NCBI GenBank assembly: GCA_900546395.1
Contig: URDD01000003.1
Location: forward strand, 1 to 64,000
Direction: 5' to 3'
Length of the DNA: 64,000 nt
DNA from: an uncultured Bacteroidales bacterium
GTDB lineage: Bacteria > Bacteroidota > Bacteroidia > Bacteroidales > UBA932
Shown: one piece after another, positions 25,559 through 34,421 of the stretch
Layout: each line of letters begins with the position of its first letter
Position numbering within the stretch: position 1 is the first letter of the stretch
Made by a program: the position numbers and the translations under genes
Notes under the pieces: model-generated
The model's database searches: none
Told to the model about the DNA's origin: nothing
Seen by the model: only the letters and a program-made list of their open reading frames with translations

Positions 25559-26460
25559 ATTTTTTCAGCAATCCTTAATTTTGCACTTCTTGCCCTTGTA
25601 TTTGATGCTATTTCTCTCTCTTCCGGGAGCACAGGCTTTCTGCTCAGGGCTTTGAGTGGTGCTGAAACGTTTCCGTACAAGTCTTTTTCCGTTTTTCCGT
25701 CAATATTGCCTGTCTTGATGAAATTCTTTACCATCCTGTCTTCGAGAGAATGATATGTAATTATCACGAGACGGCCTCCGGGTTTCAGGGATTCGGTAGC
25801 ACCTTCCAGAAGTTTTTCAAGAGACTTCATTTCCTGGTTTACTTCGATGCGCAGCGCCTGATATACTTTTGCCAGAAATTTGTGTTCTGCAAATTTAGGC
25901 AACATGCTTTCAATGGCTTTTGCAAGCTGAGTCGTGGTAGTGACCGGAGACTGCTCTCTGGCTGCGCATATCAGTCTTGCCAGTCTCCTGCTGCCTTCTA
26001 CTTCTCCGTAAAGCCTGAATATCTTTTCAAGCTCTTCTTCGCTTTTCCTGTTTATGATATCTGCTGCAGAGGTTTCAGCCTTGTCGTTCATTCTCATATC
26101 AAGAGGTGCATCATATCTGAAAGAAAAACCTCTTTCCGCTGTGTCAAACTGATGTGATGATACACCCAGGTCAGCAAGGACTCCGTCAATTCCTGTCCGG
26201 TATCCCGAATAAAGGATAAAGTTATGGATAAACCGGAAGTTGTTCCTGACCAGAGTGAGTCTCGGGTCGCTTATTCTGTTGCCTATAGCGTCGGCATCTC
26301 TGTCGAATGCAATTACGCGGCCTTTTGAATCCAGTCTTGAAAGAATCTCGGATGTGTGTCCTCCGCCTCCGAATGTGGCATCGGCATATATTCCGGAAAT
26401 ATCAGTTATGAGAGCGGAAACACTCTCGTCCAGCAGTACGGGTATATGGTATTCTGACAT
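25555..26460 (-). CDS. rsmH: 16S rRNA (cytosine(1402)-N(4))-methyltransferase
   Basis: This 301-aa SAM-dependent methyltransferase (MraW) modifies C1402 in the decoding centre of 16S rRNA. YHIPVLLDESV opens the protein, ATFGGGGHTSEIL is the SAM-binding loop, and ADLGVSSHQFD, ALRIEVNQEM and ITYHSLEDRMVK are family blocks. It is second in the dcw operon, 12 bp after mraZ, as in most bacteria. Confidence 0.97.
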   Translation of the reverse strand: MSEYHIPVLLDESVSALITDISGIYADATFGGGGHTSEILSRLDSKGRVIAFDRDADAIGNRISDPRLTLVRNNFRFIHNFILYSGYRTGIDGVLADLGVSSHQFDTAERGFSFRYDAPLDMRMNDKAETSAADIINRKSEEELEKIFRLYGEVEGSRRLARLICAAREQSPVTTTTQLAKAIESMLPKFAEHKFLAKVYQALRIEVNQEMKSLEKLLEGATESLKPGGRLVIITYHSLEDRMVKNFIKTGNIDGKTEKDLYGNVSAPLKALSRKPVLPEEREIASNTRARSAKLRIAEKI

Positions 26461-26472
26461 ACATTGCTCCTC

Positions 26473-26925
26473 CTATTTCAAGTCAGACAGCATATCGGCC
26501 AGGGCTGCGTACTCCTGCTCTGACAAGGCTTCTGATTCATATCTGTCTTTTGCCCATATTTCTATTTTGTAGTCGTTTCCGCAGAATATGATTTCCTTTT
26601 CAGCACCTATGGCCTCAAGAAGTTTTTTGGGTACTGATATGCGTCCAAGTTTTGTATCCGGTACGACAACCGCCCTGTTACGCATATATTCTCTCCAGAA
26701 AGTTGCGTGCTGTCTGTTGAAGAAGTTGAGTTTTGACTTTACTGCCTCTGACTGGAGTTCCCATTCTTCGTATGTGTACATTTCAAGACAGTCGGAAAAA
26801 ATGTCCTTTTTTATGACGAACTTCATTTCGGTGTCAGGCGGCATGGCAGATTTGAACGCAGAAGGGAAAACAATCCTCCCTTTGTCGTCCACTTTTCCGC
26901 TGTATTCTCCGATAAATTTCACCAT
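26473..26925 (-). CDS. mraZ: Transcriptional regulator MraZ
   Basis: This protein of about 150 aa has two swapped-hairpin AbrB-like halves that form a ring and bind direct repeats ahead of the dcw operon. The first half begins FIGEYSGKVDDKGRIVFPSA, the second LGRISVPKKLLE. The frame continues upstream to 26961, but MVKFIGEYS at 26925 is the family's normal start. Four TGGAA repeats spaced by exactly 10 bp lie about 75-110 bp upstream and are probably its own operator, so autoregulation of the whole operon is likely. Confidence 0.95.
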   Translation of the reverse strand: MVKFIGEYSGKVDDKGRIVFPSAFKSAMPPDTEMKFVIKKDIFSDCLEMYTYEEWELQSEAVKSKLNFFNRQHATFWREYMRNRAVVVPDTKLGRISVPKKLLEAIGAEKEIIFCGNDYKIEIWAKDRYESEALSEQEYAALADMLSDLK

Positions 26926-26984
26926 ATCCGGCACTTTAAACCAAGCAGTCAAACTGCACATTCCTCTATATTATACAATCAATG

Positions 26985-26992
26985 CAAAAGTA
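26985..26992 (-). promoter_or_regulatory. -7 box of the dcw operon promoter
   Basis: On the minus strand this reads TACTTTTG, a full TAnnTTTG match. TTTG (27015-27018) lies 22 bp upstream, slightly long but plausible as the -33 box. Transcription would start near 26977, about 50 nt before the mraZ ATG. Confidence 0.6.
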
Positions 26993-27001
26993 GGAATTAT
27001 T

Positions 27002-27036
27002 TTCCATTTTATTCCAAATTTTTCCACATTTTTCCA
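27002..27036 (-). promoter_or_regulatory. Putative MraZ operator: four TGGAA repeats, 10-bp period
   Basis: TTCCA on the plus strand (TGGAA on the coding strand) starts at 27002, 27012, 27022 and 27032. E. coli MraZ binds TGGGN repeats separated by 5 bp, which is the same 10-bp period. The second repeat overlaps the putative -33 box of the operon promoter, which fits repression by MraZ. Confidence 0.7.
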
Positions 27037-27136
27037 TTTGTGCTTTTTTAAATGTAAGATGTGGATTTTCTTGACAGTTAAACAGGAATTTTAAAAAAAA
27101 TATATTAATTTGTCAGTTGATTAAAATTCTAATGCT

Positions 27137-28960
27137 ATGAAAAGAACTTCTAAATTCCTGATTGCGCTTTCCGGAGTTTTGCTTGCAGCAGGGTGCTCTG
27201 AAGAGAAAGTTGCAGAACAACCTAATGTAAAACTGACAGTTGATGAGGTTATAGTGGACATGCCTGCTGAAGGAGGCAAGGCGTCTGTTAAATTTGAACT
27301 TGACGGAACAGTTGACGGTGAGGTTATTAAGGCTGAAAGTAAAGAAGACTGGGTTAGTTCTTATGTAGTTGATGAAAGCACTTCGGCTTTGTCTTTTTCA
27401 GTGTCTGAATGGACGGGGGAAGGACCTCGTGATGCTAAAGTTACAGTTTCTTATGCCGGTGCAGCAGATGCGTTTGTAGTGAGGCAGAAGTCTGCCGTAG
27501 ATTACGGTAGTATTGATGTGACTATTGATGAGGTTACTGACGGTTCTGTGACTTATACGATTACGCCACAGAACAGGCTTCTTACTTATGTTGGCATGGT
27601 CGTGGAGAAGTCTCATTTTGATTCTTTCAGTACTGAAGATGAGTATTTTAATGATGATATGAGTTTTTTTGCAGAAGATGCTGAGAAAATGGGTGTTACT
27701 ATAGAGGAATATCTCACTCTTGCACTTCAGTCTGGAACTGAAACTATCCCTATTCAGGGACTTAAACCTGGTGTGTCCTATTATGCTTACGCTTATGGAC
27801 TCAATGTAAAGGGAGAGAAGTTGACAGAAATTTTCAAGAAAGAGTTTACCACAGAGACAGTTTCACTTGCGGCTTACGGTTTTGAAATTGCGTATGAAAT
27901 AGACGGTTCTATCGTGGATATGACTGTAGTGCCTGAGGATAATGATACTTTCTATATGTTCGATGTTGCGCCTGCAGGTACTTCTGACAAGGAGATTGCT
28001 GATGCGATGCAGACATATATAAATGAGTATATTGCGACCTATGCTTCTTTAGGTGTTCCTACTGAGGAGGCTGTCAGGAATTTCGCCAAAAAACGAAAAA
28101 GTTCATATACTTACAACGGACAGCTGAAACCGGAAACAGATTATTTAGGCTATGCCATGACTATAACACCATCGGGTAATATCAGCTCTAAAGTAGTAAC
28201 TGTTCCGTTTAGTACACAGGCGGTAGGCCAGTCTTTGAACAGGATAAGGCTGACTATGACTGAGATAACAGAGAATTCTGCCGAAGTGGCTATTTCAACT
28301 ACCAATGATGATATTTATATTGTAGGCTATGATTTTACCGAAAATTGGGCAGGAAAGAAAAATAAGGAAATTCTGGAGACGCTTTTGTTGGGATATGACT
28401 GGAAGACAGAGGACCGTCGCGGCGACGGCATATTTGGAATGACAGGACTTGAGCCTGATACTGAGTATTCGGTATTTTCATTTGGCTATAAAGGAGGATT
28501 TGCAACTACTGACCTTGTCAGGATTGATTTCAAGACTCCTGCCGTGCAGGCCCCTGAGCAGGAGTTCATGATATCTTTAGAGTATGATAAATATTTTGAC
28601 TGTATCAAGTTGGCTGAGTTATATCCTGATTTGGTCAATCCTTTCCCGAACTGTGCGCTTGTTCCTGTAAGAGTTAAGACAACAGCGCCTTATCAGGATC
28701 TTTACTATCATCTTCAGGAGATGGATATGGGTAACACTGCTATATTTGAAGATGATTTTCTTATTGGAAACTTAAAGGATGATCCAAATAGCTATTGGAA
28801 TGATTGGGCATATATAAGAGTTCCTTATGATCAGGTTGTTACATTCTTGGCACTGGCTGTTGACCTTAATGGTAATGACAGTCCTTTGCTGAGAGTGGTG
28901 GATACATTTACAAAGGAAGGTGCCGCCCCTGTAAGTGAATTTGTTCCATTTGAAAAATAA
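27137..28960 (+). CDS. BACON-like domain lipoprotein
   Basis: This 607-aa lipoprotein (lipobox LAAGC, Cys20) has an N-terminal BACON/Ig-like beta domain (about residues 30-120) with the typical motif PAEGGKASVKFELDG and the closing VTVSYAGAADAFVVRQ. Several fibronectin-III-like beta domains follow, each ending in a phrase such as LKPGVSYYAYAYGLN or LEPDTEYSVFSFGYK. Such Bacteroidota surface proteins often bind glycans or mucin, but no ligand can be inferred here. It stands alone, divergent from the dcw operon, and ends at a strong terminator-like hairpin 25 bp after its stop. Confidence 0.8.
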   Translation: MKRTSKFLIALSGVLLAAGCSEEKVAEQPNVKLTVDEVIVDMPAEGGKASVKFELDGTVDGEVIKAESKEDWVSSYVVDESTSALSFSVSEWTGEGPRDAKVTVSYAGAADAFVVRQKSAVDYGSIDVTIDEVTDGSVTYTITPQNRLLTYVGMVVEKSHFDSFSTEDEYFNDDMSFFAEDAEKMGVTIEEYLTLALQSGTETIPIQGLKPGVSYYAYAYGLNVKGEKLTEIFKKEFTTETVSLAAYGFEIAYEIDGSIVDMTVVPEDNDTFYMFDVAPAGTSDKEIADAMQTYINEYIATYASLGVPTEEAVRNFAKKRKSSYTYNGQLKPETDYLGYAMTITPSGNISSKVVTVPFSTQAVGQSLNRIRLTMTEITENSAEVAISTTNDDIYIVGYDFTENWAGKKNKEILETLLLGYDWKTEDRRGDGIFGMTGLEPDTEYSVFSFGYKGGFATTDLVRIDFKTPAVQAPEQEFMISLEYDKYFDCIKLAELYPDLVNPFPNCALVPVRVKTTAPYQDLYYHLQEMDMGNTAIFEDDFLIGNLKDDPNSYWNDWAYIRVPYDQVVTFLALAVDLNGNDSPLLRVVDTFTKEGAAPVSEFVPFEK

Positions 28961-28977
28961 AATTTAAATATTCTTCG

Positions 28978-29034
28978 TACTTTTGTGAAGAGAGCGTCAA
29001 AGATCCCCTTGGGTACCGCTCTCTTCACTTTTTT
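28978..29034 (+). terminator. 12-bp perfect hairpin with T-run, overlapping a -7 box
   Basis: GTGAAGAGAGCG (28985-28996) pairs perfectly with CGCTCTCTTCAC (29017-29028) and is followed by six T. By form this is a Rho-independent terminator for the preceding lipoprotein gene. TACTTTTG, a full -7 box match, occupies 28978-28985 at the base of the stem, so it may also be a promoter whose transcript begins in the hairpin and runs into the M23 gene. Confidence 0.75.
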
Positions 29035-29044
29035 AGATTCGGTA

Positions 29045-30325
29045 ATGAAGAAAACATCATTTTTGTCAAAAGCCATTTTTATTTTACTGGCTGTTTTGAT
29101 TCTCGTATCTTTGGATTCGTGTAATGGCAGGCGAGGAAATCCTGCAGAAAGAACAGAGATTGAGGTAGAAGTTGAAGAAGCTGACCAAGAAGTTGTGGAC
29201 CTTGGGTTTAATCCTGAGCAGTTGGATTTGAAGGCAGGGAAAATAGGAAGCGGAGAGTTTTTCTCTGAACTGCTGATGAAATTAGGTGTCAGTGCCAAGG
29301 ATGCCTATGACCTTTCCATGGTTTGCGATAGCGTGTTTGATGTGCGCAAGATAAGGGTGGGGAATGAATATAAGGCTTATTATCAAGGGGATACTCTTCA
29401 ATATTTAGTTTATGACAAGGATAGGGTGGATAGGATTGTATTCAAGTGCAGGCCTCCTTTTTCCGCTCATATTGCATCCCGGCCTGTAGTTACGCAGATG
29501 AAGTATTCGGATATTGTCATAGAACACTCGCTGTGGGATGATATGCTTGAAGGGGGCGCCTCCCCATTGCTTATATTGAGTCTTTCAGATATATATGCCT
29601 GGACTGTGGATTTTTTCGGACTGCAGAAAGGGGACCGTTTCAAGGTATATTATGACCAGAAAGTGTGTGATGGCGACATTATAGCTGTAGATACGGTAAG
29701 ATATGCTGTGTTTTCAAGAGAAGGAGAAGATCTTTGCGCCATAATGTTCAATCAGGGTGACGGAGGAAACATTTATTGGAATGAAAAAGGGGAAAGCATG
29801 CGTAAGGCTTTCCTGAAAGCACCTCTGTCGTATTCCAGAGTGAGTTCAGGCTTTTCCTACTCCCGCAGGCATCCTGTTACCAGAAAGGTCCAGCCTCATA
29901 CAGGAGTGGATTATGCTGCGCCTGTCGGGACTCCGGTGATGTCTATCGGCGACGGGGTTGTGACCAGTATGAAATATGAAGGTGCCGGAGGCAATGTCGT
30001 ACGTATAAAGCACAACTCTGTTTATAAGACAGCATATCTTCATCTTTCAAGATATGCATCCGGAATAAAGCCAGGAAAGAGAGTGCGGCAGGGTGAGGTT
30101 ATAGGTTATGTGGGGGCTACTGGACGCTGTACCGGACCGCATCTTGATTTCAGGGTCTGGAAGAACGGGTCTCCTGTCAACCCTTTGAAAATGGATTCTC
30201 CGCCGGCGGAGCCTGTGAAGCAGGAGAATATGGATGCTTTTTCTTCTGTGAGAGACCATTGGAAAGCAGTGTCGGATACACTTGAGGCATCTTTTCTGGC
30301 AATGGAGATTTTCGAATCTCTTTAG
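29045..30325 (+). CDS. M23 family metallopeptidase-like lipoprotein
   Basis: This 426-aa protein has a signal peptide and a lipobox ending in DSC (near residue 19). The C-terminal third is an M23/LytM domain with HTGVD (H285 and D289, zinc ligands) and the block CTGPHLDFRVWKNG. The usual HxH is HxD here (H366-L-D368), so the third zinc ligand would be Asp instead of His. It may cut peptidoglycan crosslinks in the periplasm or may be a non-catalytic activator of amidases. A frame exists from GTG 28985, but it lies within the hairpin, so ATG 29045 (MKKTSFLSK) is used. The middle region (about 50-270) is a beta-rich OapA/LysM-like linker seen in similar proteins. Confidence 0.85.
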   Translation: MKKTSFLSKAIFILLAVLILVSLDSCNGRRGNPAERTEIEVEVEEADQEVVDLGFNPEQLDLKAGKIGSGEFFSELLMKLGVSAKDAYDLSMVCDSVFDVRKIRVGNEYKAYYQGDTLQYLVYDKDRVDRIVFKCRPPFSAHIASRPVVTQMKYSDIVIEHSLWDDMLEGGASPLLILSLSDIYAWTVDFFGLQKGDRFKVYYDQKVCDGDIIAVDTVRYAVFSREGEDLCAIMFNQGDGGNIYWNEKGESMRKAFLKAPLSYSRVSSGFSYSRRHPVTRKVQPHTGVDYAAPVGTPVMSIGDGVVTSMKYEGAGGNVVRIKHNSVYKTAYLHLSRYASGIKPGKRVRQGEVIGYVGATGRCTGPHLDFRVWKNGSPVNPLKMDSPPAEPVKQENMDAFSSVRDHWKAVSDTLEASFLAMEIFESL

Positions 30326-30362
30326 CATCTGTTCCTGTGTTCAGGTCAATTCAGGACAGATG
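30326..30362 (+). terminator. Probable terminator hairpin after the M23 gene
   Basis: CATCTGTTCCTG (30326-30337) pairs with CAGGACAGATG (30352-30362) with one bulged base. The T-run (eight T) starts only at about 30378, so termination may be weak. Confidence 0.45.
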
Positions 30363-30413
30363 GGAAATCTGCAGTAATTTTTTTTGAGTAATCAGATAAA
30401 TAAACGATATGTT

Positions 30414-31295
30414 ATGAAATGTATATTTAGATGTTTTTTGCTTGCATTGCTCGCAGTTATAGTATTGCATTTCGATTTGCCTGCTGCTGCAGCAGGCCGG
30501 TCTGTTTCGCGGGATACCGTCAGAATCCTGGCTATTGGAAACAGTTTTTCACAGGATGCCATAGAACAGAATCTTTACGAGCTTGCAAAGGTGGAAGGGA
30601 TTCCTGTCATTATCGGGAATGCATATATAGGAGGCTGCTCTCTGGAGCGCCATGTGAAAAATTCCAGAAGTGGGGAAGGAGCATATGCCTATCGCAAGAT
30701 CGGAGGAGATGGAATTAAAAAAGAAACTAAAAATGTATCTCTTCAAGATATTGTAGGCGATGAGAATTGGGATTATGTGAGCCTTCAGCAGGCAAGTTCG
30801 CTTTCTGGTCAGATTGAAACTTATGAGCCATGGCTTACGGAACTGTACTGTTATGTAAGAGACAGGGTCGGCAGGCAGACAAGGATAATTTTTCATCAGA
30901 CTTGGGCATACTCCTGTGATTCGGATCATAAGGGATTTGCTAATTATGACAGAGACCAGATGAAAATGTATCTCTCTATAGTGGATGCAAGTAAGGAGGC
31001 GGTAAAGCGTGTCGGCATAAAGACAATAGTGCCTTCCGGAACTGCAGTCCAGAATGCCAGGACGTCTTTTATCGGTGACAATATGACCAGAGACGGGTAT
31101 CATTTGGACTTGAAGTGGGGAAGATATACTGCGGCATGCGCGTGGTTTGAGAAACTTTTCGGAAATGTCACAGGCAATCCCTATGCTCCGGAAGGAGTCT
31201 CTCCGGAATATCGTGCTGTGGCGCAGAAAGCGGCCAGGGAGGCAGTCCGCCATCCTTTTAACGTGACGGAAATCTCTGACCGGCAGAGCAGATAA
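30414..31295 (+). CDS. DUF4886 family protein (SGNH-hydrolase-like)
   Basis: This 293-aa protein has a signal peptide ending near AAAAGR. The DUF4886 family resembles SGNH/GDSL esterases: the block I signature is here GNSFSQDA, with Ser in the nucleophile position, and the C-terminal block is RDGYHLD with the Asp-x-x-His pair. Other family blocks are WDYVSLQQASSLSG and IFHQTWAY. It probably acts in the periplasm on an acylated or sulfated glycan, but no substrate is established for the family as far as I know. ATG 30414 is chosen over 30384 because the hydrophobic leader follows it directly. It stands alone between the M23 and kor genes. Confidence 0.8.
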   Translation: MKCIFRCFLLALLAVIVLHFDLPAAAAGRSVSRDTVRILAIGNSFSQDAIEQNLYELAKVEGIPVIIGNAYIGGCSLERHVKNSRSGEGAYAYRKIGGDGIKKETKNVSLQDIVGDENWDYVSLQQASSLSGQIETYEPWLTELYCYVRDRVGRQTRIIFHQTWAYSCDSDHKGFANYDRDQMKMYLSIVDASKEAVKRVGIKTIVPSGTAVQNARTSFIGDNMTRDGYHLDLKWGRYTAACAWFEKLFGNVTGNPYAPEGVSPEYRAVAQKAAREAVRHPFNVTEISDRQSR

Positions 31296-31392
31296 AACTT
31301 GGAAACAGAGCTGTTAAGAATTGAATCCGTGTTTGTTTTGAGGAGGCTTTATTAAGGAAAATATGCTGAAAACTTAAAATTTATTAGAAATA

Positions 31393-31424
31393 TGTGATAA
31401 CATTGCAAAAAATTATTACATTTG
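31393..31424 (+). promoter_or_regulatory. Promoter of korAB
   Basis: TGTG (31393-31396), 20 bp, then TACATTTG (31417-31424): the -7 box is a full match and the upstream box has one change. Transcription would begin near 31431, giving a leader of about 35 nt. Confidence 0.65.
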
Positions 31425-31465
31425 TGTGCTTTTAACCAATAATTGATTATATATTTTAAATCGTA

Positions 31466-33301
31466 ATGCAACACAAAGTAATAGATACTACGGATGTTGT
31501 TATAAGATTTGCAGGAGATTCGGGAGATGGTATGCAGCTCACCGGGTCTCTTTTTGCAGATATGTCCGCAGTCTATGGAAACGGGTTGTCCACATTCCCC
31601 GATTTTCCAGCAGAGATAAGAACCCCTCACGGTACGGTTTCGGGCGTTTCAGGTTTTCAGGTTCATATCGGATGCGAGGATGTCAATACTCCTGGCGATT
31701 ATTGTGACCTTTTGGTGGCTATGAATCCTGCAGCCCTTAAGGCCAATGCCAAATGGCTGAAAAGAACGGCTATGGTACTTCTTGATGCTGATGCTTTTGA
31801 TGAGCAGGGGCTTGCAAAAGCAGGTTTTAAAGGTGATCCTATTGAGGAACTCAACATCAGTGACAGAACCATAATTGCTGCAAACATCACTTCTCTTACA
31901 GAGGAAAGTCTGAAGGAGAGCGGTCTTGATACAAAGACAATCCACAAATGCAAGAACATGTTCACTCTCGGTATGGCATGCTTTATCTACAGCCGTCCGG
32001 TTGAGTATGTCCATCAGTACCTTGAAAAGAAGTTCCGTAAGAAACATCCTGAGTTGATAGCTCCTAATGAGAAAGTTGTAAATGACGGATATAACTATGC
32101 CGCCAATATTCAGGCCATTCCTAACACATATACTATAGAGCCTGCACACAAGAAAGCCGGACTTTACAGGAATATAACAGGAAACCAGGCTGTAGCCTGG
32201 GGATTGCTTGCAGCGTCTGAAAAGTCAGGACTTCCGCTTTTCTGCGGATCTTATCCGATTACCCCTGCAACTGCAATCCTGGAGGAACTTGCAATACATA
32301 AGAGTCTTGGTGCCAAGACGCTTCAGGCTGAGGATGAAATCGCAGGAATCTGTACTGCAGTAGGAGCGGCATTTGCAGGAAATCTTGCTGTAACTACCAC
32401 TTCAGGTCCGGGCCTTTCATTGAAGTCAGAAGCTCTCGGACTTGCTGTCATGACAGAGCTTCCTCTTGTCGTAGTGGATGTTCAGAGGGCCGGCCCTTCT
32501 ACAGGTATCCCTACCAAGACAGAGCAGACTGACCTTAATCAGGCTTTGTATGGCAGGAACGGCGAATGTCCTATGGCCATAGTTGCAGCCCATTCTCCGT
32601 CACATTGTTTTGATGCAGCCTTTATGGCGTCTAAAATCGCTCTTGAGCACATGATGCCTGTAATGCTTCTTTCAGAAGGTTTCCTCGGCAATGGTTCTGA
32701 GCCTTGGCTCATACCGTCAATGTCGGATTATCCTGAAATCAAACCGCCTTATGCAGTGGCAGAGGAAGGTAAGAAATACTATCCGTTCGAGAGAGATCCT
32801 AAGACTTTGGCACGCAGATGGGGACTTCCCGGCCAGAAAGGTTTCGAACACAGGGTAGGCGGTCTGGAAAAGAATCATCAGGGAGTGCTTTCTTCGGATC
32901 CTGTAAACCATGAAATCATGGTACGCGAACGTGCTGAGAAAGTGGCCAAAGTAGCTGATTTTATACCTGAACTCAAGGTTTGCGGAGCTTCAGAAGGAAA
33001 ACTTCTCGTAGTAGGCTGGGGCGGAACATACGGGCATCTCCTTTCAGCGGTATCTCAGGTGAGGGCTTCCGGCAAGGAAATCGGCTATGCTCATTTTGAT
33101 TTTATCAATCCTCTTCCGAAAAATACGGACGAAGTTTTCAGCAAATACGATAAGATACTTGTCTGCGAGTTGAACAGCGGTCATTTTGTGGATTATCTGA
33201 GAGCAAAGATGCCGCAGTACAAATATTTGCAGTACAATAAGGTTCAGGGACAGCCTTTCCTTGTGCAGGAGTTGGTGAATGCGATTGACTCTGCATTGTA
33301 G
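31466..33301 (+). CDS. korA: 2-oxoacid:ferredoxin oxidoreductase, fused gamma-alpha subunit
   Basis: This 611-aa protein joins the gamma domain (residues about 1-190, starting VVIRFAGDSGDGMQLTG) to the alpha domain (about 200-611, with GSYPITPATAILEELA and TTTSGPGLSLKSEALGLAV). With KorB it forms a thiamin-diphosphate enzyme interconverting 2-oxoglutarate and succinyl-CoA plus CO2 with ferredoxin as electron carrier. The fused arrangement and the ending GQPFLVQELVNAI match Bacteroidota KorA. In anaerobes it often runs in the carboxylating direction to supply 2-oxoglutarate, which fits glutamate dehydrogenase downstream. Specificity for 2-oxoglutarate over other 2-oxoacids is inferred. Confidence 0.93.
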   Translation: MQHKVIDTTDVVIRFAGDSGDGMQLTGSLFADMSAVYGNGLSTFPDFPAEIRTPHGTVSGVSGFQVHIGCEDVNTPGDYCDLLVAMNPAALKANAKWLKRTAMVLLDADAFDEQGLAKAGFKGDPIEELNISDRTIIAANITSLTEESLKESGLDTKTIHKCKNMFTLGMACFIYSRPVEYVHQYLEKKFRKKHPELIAPNEKVVNDGYNYAANIQAIPNTYTIEPAHKKAGLYRNITGNQAVAWGLLAASEKSGLPLFCGSYPITPATAILEELAIHKSLGAKTLQAEDEIAGICTAVGAAFAGNLAVTTTSGPGLSLKSEALGLAVMTELPLVVVDVQRAGPSTGIPTKTEQTDLNQALYGRNGECPMAIVAAHSPSHCFDAAFMASKIALEHMMPVMLLSEGFLGNGSEPWLIPSMSDYPEIKPPYAVAEEGKKYYPFERDPKTLARRWGLPGQKGFEHRVGGLEKNHQGVLSSDPVNHEIMVRERAEKVAKVADFIPELKVCGASEGKLLVVGWGGTYGHLLSAVSQVRASGKEIGYAHFDFINPLPKNTDEVFSKYDKILVCELNSGHFVDYLRAKMPQYKYLQYNKVQGQPFLVQELVNAIDSAL

Positions 33302-33339
33302 CAGCCTGTTAAAACATTAGAAAAAGAAGGATTGAAACT

Positions 33340-34362
33340 ATGACTAAATATACTTTTCAGGATTTCAAAAGCGACCAGGAAGTAAGGTGGTGTCCCGGAT
33401 GTGGTGACCATGCTGTACTCGCAGCACTTCAGAGGGCTATGCCTAAGGTTGCAGATATTCTCGGATATGAGAAGGAGCGCTATGTGGTAGTATCCGGAAT
33501 CGGATGCTCGTCACGTCTTCCATACTATATGGATACATACGGTTTTCACAGTATTCACGGAAGGGCGACAGCCATTTCCACCGGCATAAAGGTGGCAAAC
33601 CCTGACCTTACAGTATGGCAGGCTTGCGGTGACGGAGACGCGCTCGCTATCGGAGGAAACCACTTTATCCATGCTATAAGAAGAAATGTTGATATAAACA
33701 TAATACTTTTCAACAACCAGATTTACGGTCTGACCAAAGGCCAGTATTCTCCTACATCTAAATTCGGAGCTATCACCAAGACGTCTCCTTACGGAACAGT
33801 AGAGCATCCGTTCAATCCGGGCAGCCTTGTCCTGGGAGCAAAGGGTACTTTCTTTGCGAGAGGTCTTGACTCAGAGCTTAAACTGAATGAAGAGATTATG
33901 GTGGCTGCTGCAACGCATAACGGAACATCTGTTATGGAAATGCTCACTAACTGTGTTATCTTCAATGACGGAGCGCATGCGGCAATAGCTGACCGCTCTG
34001 TAAGGGCAGACAGGACCATAGTCCTCAGGCACGGAGAAAAAATGATTTTCGGAAAGAACCGTGACAAGGGGCTCATGCTTGACGGACTAAGACTCAAAGT
34101 AGTGACAATCGGCGAGAAAGGCATTACCGAGGATGATATCCTTACTCATGACGCACACAGCGACAATATAGGAATCCACATGATGCTTGCAGATATGAAG
34201 TATCCTGAATATCCTGTAGCTCTGGGAGTTATCAGAGATGTTGAGGATGTGACTTACGACGGAGCCGTTCGTATGCAGGTAGAGCAGGTGACTGCAAAGG
34301 CCCATATACACTGTGTGGATGACCTTCTTCGCAGCGGCGCTACTTGGGAAGTACATGAGTAA
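33340..34362 (+). CDS. korB: 2-oxoacid:ferredoxin oxidoreductase, beta subunit
   Basis: This 340-aa partner of KorA carries the thiamin diphosphate site: WCPGCGDHAVLAAL at the N-terminus, GDGDALAIGGNHFIHA (the GDG-x-N-type cofactor motif) and NNQIYGLTKGQYSPTS. There is no ferredoxin-type 4Cys cluster domain, so electrons pass from the beta-subunit cluster to external ferredoxin. It lies 38 bp after korA, in the same operon. Confidence 0.94.
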   Translation: MTKYTFQDFKSDQEVRWCPGCGDHAVLAALQRAMPKVADILGYEKERYVVVSGIGCSSRLPYYMDTYGFHSIHGRATAISTGIKVANPDLTVWQACGDGDALAIGGNHFIHAIRRNVDINIILFNNQIYGLTKGQYSPTSKFGAITKTSPYGTVEHPFNPGSLVLGAKGTFFARGLDSELKLNEEIMVAAATHNGTSVMEMLTNCVIFNDGAHAAIADRSVRADRTIVLRHGEKMIFGKNRDKGLMLDGLRLKVVTIGEKGITEDDILTHDAHSDNIGIHMMLADMKYPEYPVALGVIRDVEDVTYDGAVRMQVEQVTAKAHIHCVDDLLRSGATWEVHE

Positions 34363-34421
34363 TCATAACTTGAATAATAAAGGAAACCAATAATTAACTC
34401 TTTATAATCAATAATAACACT

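Noticed and set aside
28985..29044. GTG start 20 codons upstream for the M23 lipoprotein
   Set aside because: It lies exactly on the first base of the hairpin arm. ATG 29045 gives a standard lipoprotein signal.
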